From: JAPULR01 sp963665075
GTDB lineage: Bacteria; Chloroflexota; Dehalococcoidia; Lucifugimonadales; GCA-2712585
Reading direction: 5' to 3'
Assembly: GCA_963665075.1 (NCBI GenBank)
Contig: OY762063.1
Coordinates: 930,001-994,000 of the forward strand
DNA: 64,000 bases
Of the stretch, positions 15,047 to 24,049 are shown piece by piece. The notes beneath the pieces were generated by a model. The model saw only the letters and a program-made list of their open reading frames with translations, searched no databases and had not been told where the DNA came from. The position numbers and the translations under genes are program-made. Within the stretch, counting starts at the first letter, position 1; the number at the start of each line of letters is the position of its first letter.

Positions 15047-15793
15047 CTACTCAAATGTCGAAGCGTCCTCCCCCACCCACTTGACGATGATAGCATTCAG
15101 CGCGCCGTCAGCCTTCATCGACGCCAGCGCTTCGTCCAGCTTCCCCTTCAACCCGCTGCCCTTCCGCACGCCAATGCCGAACCCGCCGTCCAGCAAAACC
15201 GACGGCCCCGCCACTTCCAACCGGCCCTCATACTCCGCAAGTTTCGTCACTGCGTACCCGTGGTCCACCAAAACCGCGTCCACCTCGCCATCCAGCACCG
15301 CCTCCACCGCCTCCTTCGTTATGTCAAGCGACACGAAAGGAACGCCCATCTCCGTAAAATAATCCGAATATATCGTGTTCGGCGACGCCCCAATCCTCCC
15401 CCGCACAGCCGCCTCTCCCTCCCCTGCCCTCACCACGTAAACCGAAGGAGTCGGCGGGTAGTACGCTTCCGTGAAGTCAATCAACATCTCCCGCTTGCCG
15501 GTGATGCTCATGCCTGAAAGAATCGCGTCGAAATCCTCCCCCATCAAGTCCGGAATCATCGCCTCCCAATCATTCAAAACCCACTCGCACTCCAGGTCGG
15601 CGCGCCGACACAACTCGTCCCCCAGTTCCCGTTCAAGCCCGTCGATTTTCCCTTCGTCGTTGATGAAGTCGAAGGGATGATAGTCGCCAATAGTCGCTAT
15701 CGTTACCTTCTCCGCCCCCCCGCAGGCCCCCGCCACCAGCAAAATCGCCCCCAGCAGAAGCGCGCAAAGCGCATACATCAATCGAATCTTCAC
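15047..15793 (-). CDS. Extracellular solute-binding lipoprotein (amino-acid ABC transporter type)
   Basis: About 248 residues. A basic start, hydrophobic signal and lipobox LLVAGAC place a lipidated Cys near residue 24, so it is exported and anchored. The mature part is a family 3 periplasmic binding fold: ATIGDYHPFDFINDEGKIDGLERELGDELC, then DAILSGMSITGKREMLIDFTEAYY and GDVDAVLVDHGYAV-like hinge segments. GGAGG touches the first of ATG-ATG-GTG, so the GTG (15793) or second ATG is the likely start. No permease or ATPase gene is adjacent, so it may be an orphan receptor or use a distant transporter. Confidence 0.88.
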   Translation of the reverse strand: MKIRLMYALCALLLGAILLVAGACGGAEKVTIATIGDYHPFDFINDEGKIDGLERELGDELCRRADLECEWVLNDWEAMIPDLMGEDFDAILSGMSITGKREMLIDFTEAYYPPTPSVYVVRAGEGEAAVRGRIGASPNTIYSDYFTEMGVPFVSLDITKEAVEAVLDGEVDAVLVDHGYAVTKLAEYEGRLEVAGPSVLLDGGFGIGVRKGSGLKGKLDEALASMKADGALNAIIVKWVGEDASTFE

Positions 15794-15860
15794 CATCATC
15801 CTCCATCAATTAACATAGTCTCCGAATCCCCAACTCACACGCCTACGGAACAATGCCGGG

Positions 15861-15890
15861 TTGACTATCCCATGCTCAGGATAATATCCT
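15861..15890. promoter_or_regulatory. Palindrome AGGATA-A-TATCCT in the divergent spacer
   Basis: A 13-bp perfect palindrome (15878-15890) overlaps a TAATAT box and follows TTGACT (15861-15866, 15-base spacer). It is located between the divergent lipoprotein and VOC genes, so a regulator binding here could act on either. The role is inferred. Confidence 0.4.
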
Positions 15891-16006
15891 ACAGGTTTGA
15901 ATTTCATGTCTATGACGCCTCGCAAGTGCTGGATGTAACAAACCCTCGCACGGGGAGTTCAGACTGAATTGAACAAAAAAACTTTAGCACAGAAGGAGAT
16001 TCAATA

Positions 16007-16759
16007 ATGGGCGACCCGGTAGTGCACTTTGAAATCGCCGGCCCGGACGGACCAGCCTTGCGGCAATTCTACCGCGACTTGTTCGGCTGGAAAATAGACG
16101 AGCTCGGCCCGGAGATGAACAACTATAGCTTGGTCGAGGCCAACGAAGGCGGCATCGGCGGCGGCCTGTTTCCGACGACCGCGGGTATGCCCTCCAACTA
16201 CGTCACCTTCTACGTCCAGGTTGACGACCTTCAAGCAACCCTGCAAAAGCTGGCAGATATGGGCGCAAACCCCATCATGCAACCCACCGAGATTGCCCCC
16301 GGCATGGGTTCCATCGCCATGTTCGTAGACCCCGCCGGCAACACCGTCGGCTTCTATTCCCTTCCGTCGGAATGGGACGGTCAGATGCCCCCCAAAGGCA
16401 ACGCTCCTCCCGTGGTGCACTTCGAAATCGGAGGCAGCGACGCCGCGGCCCTCACCGATTTCTACACCGGAATGTTCGGCTGGCAGGTCAAACTTGTCGG
16501 GGAGGCCAACTACCGCCTCGTCCAGCAGGAATCCGGCGGCATCGGCGGCGGCATCTTCCAGCACACGGAAGGCATGCCGCCCAATAGCCCTTCCGTCGCC
16601 GTCATGGTCGACGACTTGCAAGCGTATTTCAACAAGGCCGTAAGCCTGGGCGGCAAGGCCCTGATGCCTCCCGCAGAGCTTCCGGGTGGATTCGGCAAGA
16701 TTGCCATCTTCTACGACATAGCCGGCAACCGCATCACCCTCTTCAAGTCCCCCGAATAA
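16007..16759 (+). CDS. Two-domain VOC family (glyoxalase/dioxygenase-like) protein
   Basis: 250 residues made of two tandem VOC domains (about 1-122 and 130-250). Each begins PVVHFEI and carries FYRDLFGWKI or FYTGMFGWQV, then GGIGGG(L/I)F and VDDLQA. Metal-ligand positions: His in VVHFEI of each domain; the expected late Glu is less clear. Such proteins include glyoxalases, extradiol dioxygenases and antibiotic-binding proteins; which one cannot be told. ATG start with AAGGAG 8 bases upstream. Confidence 0.85.
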   Translation: MGDPVVHFEIAGPDGPALRQFYRDLFGWKIDELGPEMNNYSLVEANEGGIGGGLFPTTAGMPSNYVTFYVQVDDLQATLQKLADMGANPIMQPTEIAPGMGSIAMFVDPAGNTVGFYSLPSEWDGQMPPKGNAPPVVHFEIGGSDAAALTDFYTGMFGWQVKLVGEANYRLVQQESGGIGGGIFQHTEGMPPNSPSVAVMVDDLQAYFNKAVSLGGKALMPPAELPGGFGKIAIFYDIAGNRITLFKSPE

Positions 16760-16769
16760 CCTCCCAAGA

Positions 16770-17579
16770 TCACCACGGCCTCCGACGTACCCCACCCGCA
16801 GAGTCAATCACCTGCCCAGTAACCCATCGGGCATCATCGGTGCACAGCCATGCAATCAATCGCGCTGCGTCATCTGGCTGCCCCCAGCGCCCCAATGGCA
16901 TTGTCTTGAGGATGCGTTCATACACGTCCTCCCCTGCCCATCCCGTGTCCGTTGGCCCTGGATTAACCGCGTTGACGGTTATCCCCCTCTCAACCAACTC
17001 GTCAGACAGAGACCTGGTTATCTGATGCAGCGCGCCCTTCGACGCTCCATAGGCCAGCATCGCCCCCATCGGGTCTATGTGCTGGCCCGAAATCATCATC
17101 ACAATCCGTCCGCCCGGTCTCCCGTCATGCTGACCTGCAAACTCCTTGACCAGAAGCAGAGTCGCCCGAACATTCACAGCCAGATGTCGATCGATACTTT
17201 CTGCGGTTGACGATTCCAAAGTCTGCGCTTCACTGTGCGCGTGATTGGCTATTAGAATGTCCAGATGCCCAAAACGACTCACTGCGCTTGCGATAACGCG
17301 CGCAGGAGCATATTCCTCTGCAAAATCAATGTCCATGTGCTCAACTTGTCCGCCACACTCTTTTAAGCGAGCGATTATCCTCTCTTGCTCATCGGACTCG
17401 CGCTTCAGCGGAAGAATCGTATCGTAGTCTGCGTAGGAGTGAACGAACAGATGCGCTCCCATCAATGCAAGCCGATGGGCAGTCGCAAACCCAATACCCC
17501 GCAACCGACTCACCCCGGTGACAAGAGCGACACGGTTCTTCAGGGCTAGTGTTGAGATAGACACAAGCAGGCCTCCCAC
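16770..17579 (-). CDS. Short-chain dehydrogenase/reductase
   Basis: 269-residue SDR. Seen: cofactor loop VTGVSRLRGIGFATA (a variant of TGxxxGxG with an inserted RL), LDILIANHAH in place of NNAG, catalytic Ser in MMISGQH and YGASK for the Tyr-x-x-x-Lys pair, and NAVNPGPTDTGW. The GTG at 17579 or a second GTG 15 bases in (VSISTLALKNRVALVTG) could start it. It ends 10 bases from the convergent VOC gene. Substrate unknown. Confidence 0.85.
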   Translation of the reverse strand: MGGLLVSISTLALKNRVALVTGVSRLRGIGFATAHRLALMGAHLFVHSYADYDTILPLKRESDEQERIIARLKECGGQVEHMDIDFAEEYAPARVIASAVSRFGHLDILIANHAHSEAQTLESSTAESIDRHLAVNVRATLLLVKEFAGQHDGRPGGRIVMMISGQHIDPMGAMLAYGASKGALHQITRSLSDELVERGITVNAVNPGPTDTGWAGEDVYERILKTMPLGRWGQPDDAARLIAWLCTDDARWVTGQVIDSAGGVRRRPW

Positions 17580-17604
17580 ATACTCAACCCTGCAAAATTT
17601 GCCG

Positions 17605-19308
17605 TCACGCAGTGACCGCCTTATCCCTCAACACGTCCGCCGCCCGCGCCGGATACGGCAGCTCCTCCGGGTCCACCGGCACCTCAATCAACGACGGAAC
17701 CCCCGACGCCAACGCCTCCCCCATCGCCTCCCTCAACTCCCCCTCGTCCGACGCATAAAACCCCTTGCCCCCGAACAACTCCATCATCTTGTCCAGCCGC
17801 GGATTCGTTATATCCGCCTCTATGTATCGCTCCCCATAGAAGAACTTCTGGTACGCCTTCTCCGACCCCCATGAGTTGTTGTTCATCACAATCGCCACCA
17901 CCGGAATCTTCCACCGCACCGCCGTCTCCAGCTCCTGCGCGTTCATCAGAAATCCCCCGTCCCCGTTGATGCTGATAACCGGCCTCTCAGGACACCCCAT
18001 CTTCACCCCCAACGCCATCGGATAGCTTATCCCGATGCACCCCAAATCCAACGGACTAGTCAAGCTATACGGACGCCCAAAATCCAGCCTGTCATACGCA
18101 TACCCCGACGCCGCCCCCGCCTCAATGACCGTCAACGCGTCCGCAGGATATATCCGACGCAGCACGTGGTACACCTCTTGCGGCTTCAAAATCTTCCCCG
18201 CACGAGGACGCTCCCCATCCAACCGCTCCCGACGCTCCCTCCGAAGCCTCGCCGCAACCCCCAACCGCGCCTCGCCCCCAGGCGGTGCCCCGACTTCCCT
18301 CACCAGCTCCAACAGCGCCCTCGACGCCGCGCCTACGTCCCCCAGAATCCCCACCTCCACCGGAAAATTCCGCCCCAACTCCTCCTCGTCAATCTCCACC
18401 TGCACAACCTTCGCATCCTTCGGTATGAACCTGTTGTCATAGAACGTCGTGAAGTGCGACAACCGCGTCCCCAACGCCAGCACCACGTCCGCCTGCTTCA
18501 CCAACTCCGCCGCCTCCGGCGCCCCCGCCCGACCCAGCATCCCCACGTACAACCGCTCCTCATTCGGCACAGAATCCACCCGCCCATACGACGCCACCAT
18601 CGGCGCCGACAACGCCTCCGCCAACGCGCAAACCTCCTCGTGCGCCCGCGCCCACTTCACCCCGCCGCCAACCACAACCACCGGAAACTTCGCGTCCCTC
18701 AACACCTCCGCCGCCCGACGCAGCAACGCCGGGTCCCCCGCCGAAGCCTGTGACTGACGCACCGGCCCCAACATCCTTTCGTCCCCCTCAACCTCCAACT
18801 CATTCTGAATATCCCGCGGAATATCCACCACCACCGGCCCCATCTTCCCCGACGTCGCCACCCGAAACCCGTGCAGCAGCGTGTCAGGAATACGCCCCGC
18901 GTTCGGCGTCATCACCGACGCCTTCGACACCGGACGAAACACCCCCACGTGGTCCACCTCCTGGAACGACCCCCGCCCCATGTGCTCCTGCGAAATCCCC
19001 CCGATAATCGCCACCATCGGCGCGTGCGTCACCTGCGCCCCCGCCACCGGCGTCACCAGATTCGTCGCCCCCGGCCCGTTCGTCACCAGGCACACCCCCG
19101 GCCTCCCCGTCGCGTGGGCGTACCCCAGCGCCATGAACCCCGCCCCCTGCTCGTGCCGCGTCCCCACGTACTGGATGTCCTCCAACCCGTACATCGCGTC
19201 CATAATCTCCAGAAACGCCGACCCGACAACCCCGTAAACATACCTAACCCCCTGAGACCGCAACACCTCCACCACCCACTGACCCGCCGACATCTTAACC
19301 ATCTTCAT
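17605..19308 (-). CDS. Thiamine-diphosphate-dependent enzyme, acetolactate synthase family
   Basis: 567 residues with three domains: N-terminal Pyr domain (activating Glu in RHEQGAGFMALGYA, about 52; NGPGATNLVTPVAGA), central domain (about 190-330) and C-terminal TPP domain with NGDGGFLMNAQELETA about 440 and MNNNSWG. It therefore binds ThDP and Mg. The GSFQEVDHVGVFRPVSK stretch recalls acetolactate synthase and sulfoacetaldehyde acetyltransferase; the exact reaction is not decidable. No regulatory subunit gene (ilvH) is adjacent, which argues against a normal acetolactate synthase role. The SDR follows on the same strand. Confidence 0.88.
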   Translation of the reverse strand: MKMVKMSAGQWVVEVLRSQGVRYVYGVVGSAFLEIMDAMYGLEDIQYVGTRHEQGAGFMALGYAHATGRPGVCLVTNGPGATNLVTPVAGAQVTHAPMVAIIGGISQEHMGRGSFQEVDHVGVFRPVSKASVMTPNAGRIPDTLLHGFRVATSGKMGPVVVDIPRDIQNELEVEGDERMLGPVRQSQASAGDPALLRRAAEVLRDAKFPVVVVGGGVKWARAHEEVCALAEALSAPMVASYGRVDSVPNEERLYVGMLGRAGAPEAAELVKQADVVLALGTRLSHFTTFYDNRFIPKDAKVVQVEIDEEELGRNFPVEVGILGDVGAASRALLELVREVGAPPGGEARLGVAARLRRERRERLDGERPRAGKILKPQEVYHVLRRIYPADALTVIEAGAASGYAYDRLDFGRPYSLTSPLDLGCIGISYPMALGVKMGCPERPVISINGDGGFLMNAQELETAVRWKIPVVAIVMNNNSWGSEKAYQKFFYGERYIEADITNPRLDKMMELFGGKGFYASDEGELREAMGEALASGVPSLIEVPVDPEELPYPARAADVLRDKAVTA

Positions 19309-19336
19309 TCCCTCCCCAACTCCGAATTATAGAAGT

Positions 19337-19671
19337 CCGTCATTCCCCCCATTACCTCGTCATTCCGGCGAAAGCCGGAATCCAGAGACGCTTCCCCCAA
19401 AATGTCATTCTGAGGAGGCTCCGCGACGAAGAATCCCGTTGCCAATATGAAACCAGTATAAGCGGATTCTACCCCCCATATTCCCACACCACCCCCCATC
19501 CGTCCACCACCCCCGCGTCCATCCGTCATTCCCGCGTAGGCGGGAATCCATCTTCTCCCTCCGCTCACCCTGAGCCTGCCGAAGGGTCGAGCGGCCCCCT
19601 CTTATCCCCTCTCCCAATCTTGGGAGAGGGTTAGGGTGAGGGCATCTTGCTCCCACGAAAGCGGGAGCCTA
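19337..19671 (+). repeat. Repeat cluster (R1 variants, R2, R3 variant)
   Basis: The 407-base spacer has no gene. It holds R1 with changed stem ATTCCGGC-GAAA-GCCGGAAT, an element starting GTCATTCTGAGGAGGCTCCG that appears once in this window, a standard R1, an R2, the R3 variant CTCTCCCAATCTTGGGAGAG with its GTTAGGGTGAGGG tail, and an R1 of CTCCC type. Confidence 0.85.
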
Positions 19672-19700
19672 TCTTCCCCCCCTCACTCCAAAAGAAATGG

Positions 19701-19706
19701 TAAAAT
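19701..19706 (+). promoter_or_regulatory. -10 box of the mntA-hepT pair
   Basis: TAAAAT ending 9 bases before the ATG, consistent with a leaderless transcript. No -35 or Shine-Dalgarno sequence is evident. Confidence 0.4.
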
Positions 19707-19715
19707 ACAGCCCAA

Positions 19716-20021
19716 ATGAACCCCCAACTATCAATCCCCAAACAACAACTCGCATCATTCTGTCGGAAGCACGGAATCAAACGCCTCGCCCTCTTCGGCT
19801 CCGCCCTCCGCGACGACTTCGGCCCGGACAGCGACATCGACGTTCTGGTCGATTTCGAACCCCACCGCATTCCCGGCCTGATAGGTCTGGCCGGCATCCA
19901 GCTAGAGTTGTGCGCCCTCTTCCCCGGACGCAACGTAGACTTGCGAACCCCCGAAGACCTCAGCCCCTACTTCCGCCAGGAAATCCTCGACACCTCCGAA
20001 GTCCAATATGTCCAAAGATGA
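19716..20021 (+). CDS. mntA: MntA-type nucleotidyltransferase antitoxin
   Basis: 101-residue minimal nucleotidyltransferase. Motif FGSALRDDFGPDSDIDVLVDF gives the GS-x9-DxD catalytic pattern. In MNT/HEPN toxin-antitoxin systems this protein adds AMP to a Tyr of the HEPN toxin and silences it. Its 3' end overlaps the HEPN gene by 14 bases, the usual order in this type. Domain and context agree; neutralising activity is inferred. Confidence 0.85.
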   Translation: MNPQLSIPKQQLASFCRKHGIKRLALFGSALRDDFGPDSDIDVLVDFEPHRIPGLIGLAGIQLELCALFPGRNVDLRTPEDLSPYFRQEILDTSEVQYVQR

Positions 20022-20355
20022 CGTGATTCGCCTGCGACACATGCTCGATGCCGCACGGGAGGCGGTTTCCTTCGCCCGTGGCCGAACCCGCAACGATCTC
20101 AATACCGACCGCCAACTGGTGCTCTCCTTGGTCAAAGACATCGAAATTGTAGGCGAGGCCGCATCAAAGATCACTGAACCTACTCAAATGGAGACGCCGC
20201 AAATTCCGTGGCAGGAAATTATTGCCATGCGAAACCGGCTGGTTCATGGCTACTTTGACATCAACCTCAACATCGTCTGGCAAACCGTCCAAAAAGACCT
20301 CCCAACGCTGATATCACAATTGGAGCACGCGCTATACTCAGAGCCAGGCCCATAA
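20008..20355 (+). CDS. hepT: HepT-type HEPN RNase toxin (DUF86)
   Basis: 115 residues. The HEPN catalytic motif RNRLVHGY (Rx4H-x-Y) is complete near residue 77-84, in MRNRLVHGYFDINLNIVW; the Tyr is the residue AMPylated by MntA in studied systems. The upstream helix VKDIEIVGEAASKI is typical. Expected role: RNA cleavage when freed from its partner. Downstream genes (DUF2442, PD-(D/E)XK) are co-oriented but separated by 147 bases. Confidence 0.87.
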   Translation: MSKDDVIRLRHMLDAAREAVSFARGRTRNDLNTDRQLVLSLVKDIEIVGEAASKITEPTQMETPQIPWQEIIAMRNRLVHGYFDINLNIVWQTVQKDLPTLISQLEHALYSEPGP

Positions 20356-20502
20356 AGCTCCGCAAGTCATCGCCGGTTGTCCCGAAAGACTGACGACATC
20401 GCATCTCTAACGCCTGCCGAATGGTTTGCGGACTCCGATAACTCCAGGATCAAAATGTTATGATGCTCTTGTACAACCACCTCTCGTTTTTGGAGGCATG
20501 GA

Positions 20503-20865
20503 ATGAACGTTTCAACCCTTAAGGTAAGTGTTCCGGAGGCTATGTCGGTCGAAGTGACTGAGGATACGTTGACCGCTGAGCTTTCCGATGGTCGGACAGT
20601 GTCGGTCCCCCTGTCCTGGTATCCCCGCCTCGTGCACGCCACGCCGGAGGAGAGAGAAAACTGGCAGCTGATAGGCGGCGGCGAAGGCATCCATTGGCCC
20701 GACTTGGATGAGGACATCAGCATAGAGATGCTGCTTGGCGGCTGGCCCTCGGGCGAAAGTCAGAGATCCTTCAAACGTTGGTTGGAAGCAAAGCGGGCAG
20801 GAATGCCGGTGACCATTTATGAGATACGTCCCACCATATCCCAGCAGACCAGCGAGAACCCATAG
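20503..20865 (+). CDS. DUF2442 domain protein
   Basis: 120 residues. The first 85 are a DUF2442 domain: VEVTEDTLTAELSDGRTVSVPLSWYPRLVHATPEERENWQLIGGGEGIHWPDLDEDISIEMLLGG. The tail continues FKRWLEAKRAGMPV. Such proteins are often paired with DUF4160 in small possible toxin-antitoxin modules, but no DUF4160 gene is seen in the 147 bases before it. GGAGG lies 10 bases before the ATG. The next gene begins on the base after its stop. Confidence 0.82.
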   Translation: MNVSTLKVSVPEAMSVEVTEDTLTAELSDGRTVSVPLSWYPRLVHATPEERENWQLIGGGEGIHWPDLDEDISIEMLLGGWPSGESQRSFKRWLEAKRAGMPVTIYEIRPTISQQTSENP

Positions 20866-22113
20866 ATGACCAACCCCCCACCCCCAACGCCTTCCAAACA
20901 ACAGTCCCTGCAGAACCTTGTCCTTGACCCGGCCCTGGAACGCCTGGAAGACCTCCTAGCCGAATTCAACCTCTTCGACGTCCTCAATATCCACGGGCAG
21001 GAGGCGCCCCACTCTGCCCTCCTCGCGTGGCTCCTCGACCCATGCGCCTCCCACGGATTGCGCGACGACTTCCTACGCGCATTCCTGATGGAAGCCGCGA
21101 AGGAAGCCCACAACCGCCGAATCCGCCGCGTCCCCTCCATCGCCGACGTTGACGGATGGAAACTCCGCAACGTCAAAATAGCCCCCGAACGCCACTACAT
21201 TGACATCCTGATAATCAGCGACGCCGATGGGTTTGTCTGCCTCATCGAAAACAAGATTTGGTCCGACGAGCACTCCAACCAACTAACTCGCTACCTTCAA
21301 ACCGTCGAAAGCGAATACCAAGGTCTCGCTCCCTTCCCCATTTTCCTAACTCCCAATGGTCGCGACCCGGCATTGAAGAACGACGCGGAACGTTACGTCC
21401 CATTCGGCTACGCCAAAATCGTTACCCTTATCGAACGAATCCTCCAGGCAAAAGGTTCAACCATCAACGCAAATGTCGCCGGTTTTCTACGACAATACGC
21501 CCTCATACTCAGGAGACGGATAGTGAACGGACTAAACGACATCGACGAACTCGCCCTTCAAATTTACAAGAAACACAAGCCCGCCATTGATGTGATTATC
21601 AGCGCTATACCTGATTTGGAAGCCGAAGCCTGGGAGGTTGTTGATGAGGCGATGAAGCAATCTGCTCCCCGCCTGCAACCCGATTACAGCAGTAGGAATT
21701 ATCGTCGTTTCTTCTCGCCAGACCTTGATGAAATACCGGATCTCAAGGAGGGAACTAACTGGACGCGTTCTCGTCGCATCCTTTTGTTCGAAGTTTGGTA
21801 TCGTGAGAGAAGGCTGGTTTTGCAAATGGGGCCAGGCCCCAACGAGACGCGCAATCGCATTTTCCAACTTGTGCAGAAAACCAATCCTGTGCCGGGAGTT
21901 GATATGCGGCGAGCCTCAAGCCTGAGTCCGCGTTACCATCATATCTATAGTAAGAGCCTTTTTCCGAGACAAGGTTCAGACGTGCCGGATTTCGAGAGAA
22001 ATAGCAAATTGCTTGAGCAAGCTATCTCCAACTTCTACAACAAAGACTACTGGCCCATAGTCAACGCCATACGCAACGAATTCGGCCTCCAACCCGTGCA
22101 AAACCATCCATGA
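20866..22113 (+). CDS. PD-(D/E)XK nuclease superfamily protein
   Basis: 415 residues. The N-terminal part resembles the PDDEXK_4 group: NLFDVLNIHGQEAPHSALLAWLLDPCASHGL (about 33-65), then YIDILIISDADGFVCLIENKIW (about 103-124), in which the Asp of DILI and the Glu and Lys of IENK form the D...ExK site, and DEHSNQLTRYLQ. The C-terminal half (about 215-415) is unassigned. DNA cleavage by a member of this group is plausible but unproven. It abuts DUF2442 and its stop overlaps the following ATG. Confidence 0.75.
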   Translation: MTNPPPPTPSKQQSLQNLVLDPALERLEDLLAEFNLFDVLNIHGQEAPHSALLAWLLDPCASHGLRDDFLRAFLMEAAKEAHNRRIRRVPSIADVDGWKLRNVKIAPERHYIDILIISDADGFVCLIENKIWSDEHSNQLTRYLQTVESEYQGLAPFPIFLTPNGRDPALKNDAERYVPFGYAKIVTLIERILQAKGSTINANVAGFLRQYALILRRRIVNGLNDIDELALQIYKKHKPAIDVIISAIPDLEAEAWEVVDEAMKQSAPRLQPDYSSRNYRRFFSPDLDEIPDLKEGTNWTRSRRILLFEVWYRERRLVLQMGPGPNETRNRIFQLVQKTNPVPGVDMRRASSLSPRYHHIYSKSLFPRQGSDVPDFERNSKLLEQAISNFYNKDYWPIVNAIRNEFGLQPVQNHP

Positions 22114-23252
22114 ACCAAACCCCCCAAACCCCCGACCCCGGCCCCGTCCGCGAATCCTCCCGCATCACCAGCCTCGACCTCATCCGCGGCGTCGCCGTCC
22201 TCGGCATCCTCCTAATGAACGCCGTCCACTTCAAATTCGGCTCTGCTCCCTACTTCAACCTCACCGCCGGCGGCTCCGAAACCTGGCTCGACTGGACCAT
22301 CGGCGTCTCCGGCGAAATCTTCATAGACCAGAAGTTCATGGGCCTCTTCTCCCTCCTCTTCGGCGCCGGCATGATCCTATTCATCGACCGTGCCGCCGCC
22401 AAAGGCCGACGCGCCGTCCTCCTCAACCTATGGCGAAACGGCCTCCTCCTCATAATCGGCATCGTCCACTTCATCATCTGGGACGGCGACGTCCTCATGG
22501 CCTACGCCCTCGCCTCCGTCTTCCTCATCGCCCTCCGCAACCTCCCCAACCGCGCCCTCATCGCCCTCGGCGCCGCCGTCTTCCTCTCCTCCGTCGCCAT
22601 GTCCCTCATCGCCCAGAACCTCGCCGACACCGGCGCCTCCGTGGAAGGCATCTGGACGCCCGGCGAGACGGACGACGAAAACGTCATCCTGATACCCTTC
22701 ATGCTCGGCTTCTTCCTCCGCGCCCTCGGCCTCATCCTCCTCGGCGCCGGCCTCTACCGCACCGGCTTCATGAACGGTTCCGCTCCCGCCACAACCTACC
22801 GAAACGTCGCAATCCTCGGCCTCGCCGTCGGACTTCCCCTAGCCGCCGCCGGCGTCATCATCACCGCCGCCAACGACTACTCCAACGAAATCGCCTTCAT
22901 CGGCCAGATTCCCAACACCCTCGGCTCCATACCCGCCTCCCTAGCCTACATGAGCCTCATAATTCTATGGAATAACCGACCCGACAGCTGGCTCAAGCAG
23001 CGCCTCCGCGCCGTCGGCAGAATGGCCCTCACCAACTACCTGATGCATACCGTCCTGGGCGTACTAATCCTGACCGTTCTTCTAGGCGACGCCGACTTCG
23101 TCAACCGAAGCGCCATCCTCCTCTTCGTCCTGGTCGTCTGGATACTCCAACTCTGGTGGTCCCAGACCTGGCTGACCCGATTCCTATTCGGCCCCGCCGA
23201 ATGGCTCTGGCGCGTCGCCACCTACCGAACCCTCCAACCCCTCCGCCGCTAA
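22110..23252 (+). CDS. DUF418 (YeiB-like) membrane protein
   Basis: 380 residues with about nine or ten hydrophobic segments. The N-terminal SLDLIRGVAVLGILLMNAVHF is the family signature, followed by FMGLFSLLFGAGMILF and the C-terminal DUF418 domain with VGRMALTNYLMHTVLGV and FGPAEWLWR. The related acyltransferase-like fold suggests a membrane acyl-transfer or transport role, not established. ATGA overlap with the nuclease-like gene indicates translational coupling, although the functional link is unclear. Confidence 0.85.
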   Translation: MNQTPQTPDPGPVRESSRITSLDLIRGVAVLGILLMNAVHFKFGSAPYFNLTAGGSETWLDWTIGVSGEIFIDQKFMGLFSLLFGAGMILFIDRAAAKGRRAVLLNLWRNGLLLIIGIVHFIIWDGDVLMAYALASVFLIALRNLPNRALIALGAAVFLSSVAMSLIAQNLADTGASVEGIWTPGETDDENVILIPFMLGFFLRALGLILLGAGLYRTGFMNGSAPATTYRNVAILGLAVGLPLAAAGVIITAANDYSNEIAFIGQIPNTLGSIPASLAYMSLIILWNNRPDSWLKQRLRAVGRMALTNYLMHTVLGVLILTVLLGDADFVNRSAILLFVLVVWILQLWWSQTWLTRFLFGPAEWLWRVATYRTLQPLRR

Positions 23253-23259
23253 CCCCCTC

Positions 23260-23594
23260 TTGCTCCCGCGAAAGCGGGAGCCCATCCCCCGCTCACCCTG
23301 AGCCTGTCGAAGGGTCGAGCGTCCCCCTGTAGAGGCGATTGGCCAATCGCCCTCCCCCTCAACCCACGCACCACTCCGTCATTCCGGCGAAAACCGGAAT
23401 CCAGTCCCCGCTCACCCTAAGCCTGTCGAAGGGCCGAGCGTCCCCCTGTAGGGGCGATTGGCCAATCGCCCTCCTCCCTCTTGCTCCCGCAAAAGCGGGA
23501 GCCCATCCCCCGCTCACCCTAAGCCTGTCGAAGGGCCGAGCGCTCCCCCTCTTACCCCTTCCCCCTCGACGGGGGAAGGTTGGGATGGGGGTGA
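23260..23594 (+). repeat. Dense repeat cluster (R1, R2, R4-like, repeated twice, then R3)
   Basis: A larger unit of R1 + R2 + GGCGATTGGCCAATCGCC palindrome appears in succession: R1-R2-palindrome, R1-R2-palindrome, R1-R2-R3. Most of the 797-base spacer to the first SDR is thus repeat DNA. Confidence 0.88.
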
Positions 23595-23599
23595 TTCTC

Positions 23600-23950
23600 C
23601 CCCAAAACTGCCACGCCCCCCTTGCCTCCAACCCCCTCCCCTGCTACAATCCCTAACATGAAACATATAGACGAAATCCGCCACCAAACAGACGTCTTTC
23701 CCAACCCTTCTACCCCTACGGTAAAACCCCCCAATTCGTTTTCACCACAACATAATAACGAATGCCGAATTTCCCCCGAATTAGCTATAAAAACCCCATC
23801 CGTATCCCACCACAGAAAAAAAAGAAGCCAAACGAAACGAATCAACCTTACTACAACAACATCCCATCCTCCCTGCTCAACCCTGCCACTTCCCTCTACC
23901 CACCCACACCCATTCCCCCTATAATATCCCCAACTCGCCCGTCCTCTCTT
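23600..23950. other. AT-rich spacer without a recognisable gene
   Basis: A low-GC patch between two repeat clusters. Open frames exist but give Pro/Thr/Asn-rich sequence resembling no family. A remnant of a lost gene is possible. Confidence 0.5.
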
Positions 23951-23952
23951 AT

Positions 23953-24015
23953 CCCTTCCCCCTATGATGGGGGAAGGTTAGAGCCTGCCCCGTACTCGAT
24001 ACGGGGATGGGGGTG
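23953..24015 (+). repeat. R3 hairpin with extended CCCCGTA/TACGGGG stem
   Basis: CTTCCCCCTATGATGGGGGAAG-type hairpin followed by CCCCGTACTCGATACGGGG before the GATGGGGGTGA tail. A similar extended form occurs at 45180-45232. Confidence 0.8.
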
Positions 24016-24049
24016 AATCCCCAACCAACCACGCCCCAAAGGAGAATAA

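Noticed and set aside
23622..24016. Open frames in the AT-rich spacer before the SDR pair
   Set aside because: Pro/Thr/Asn-rich with no domain or ribosome site, and partly encoded by repeats.
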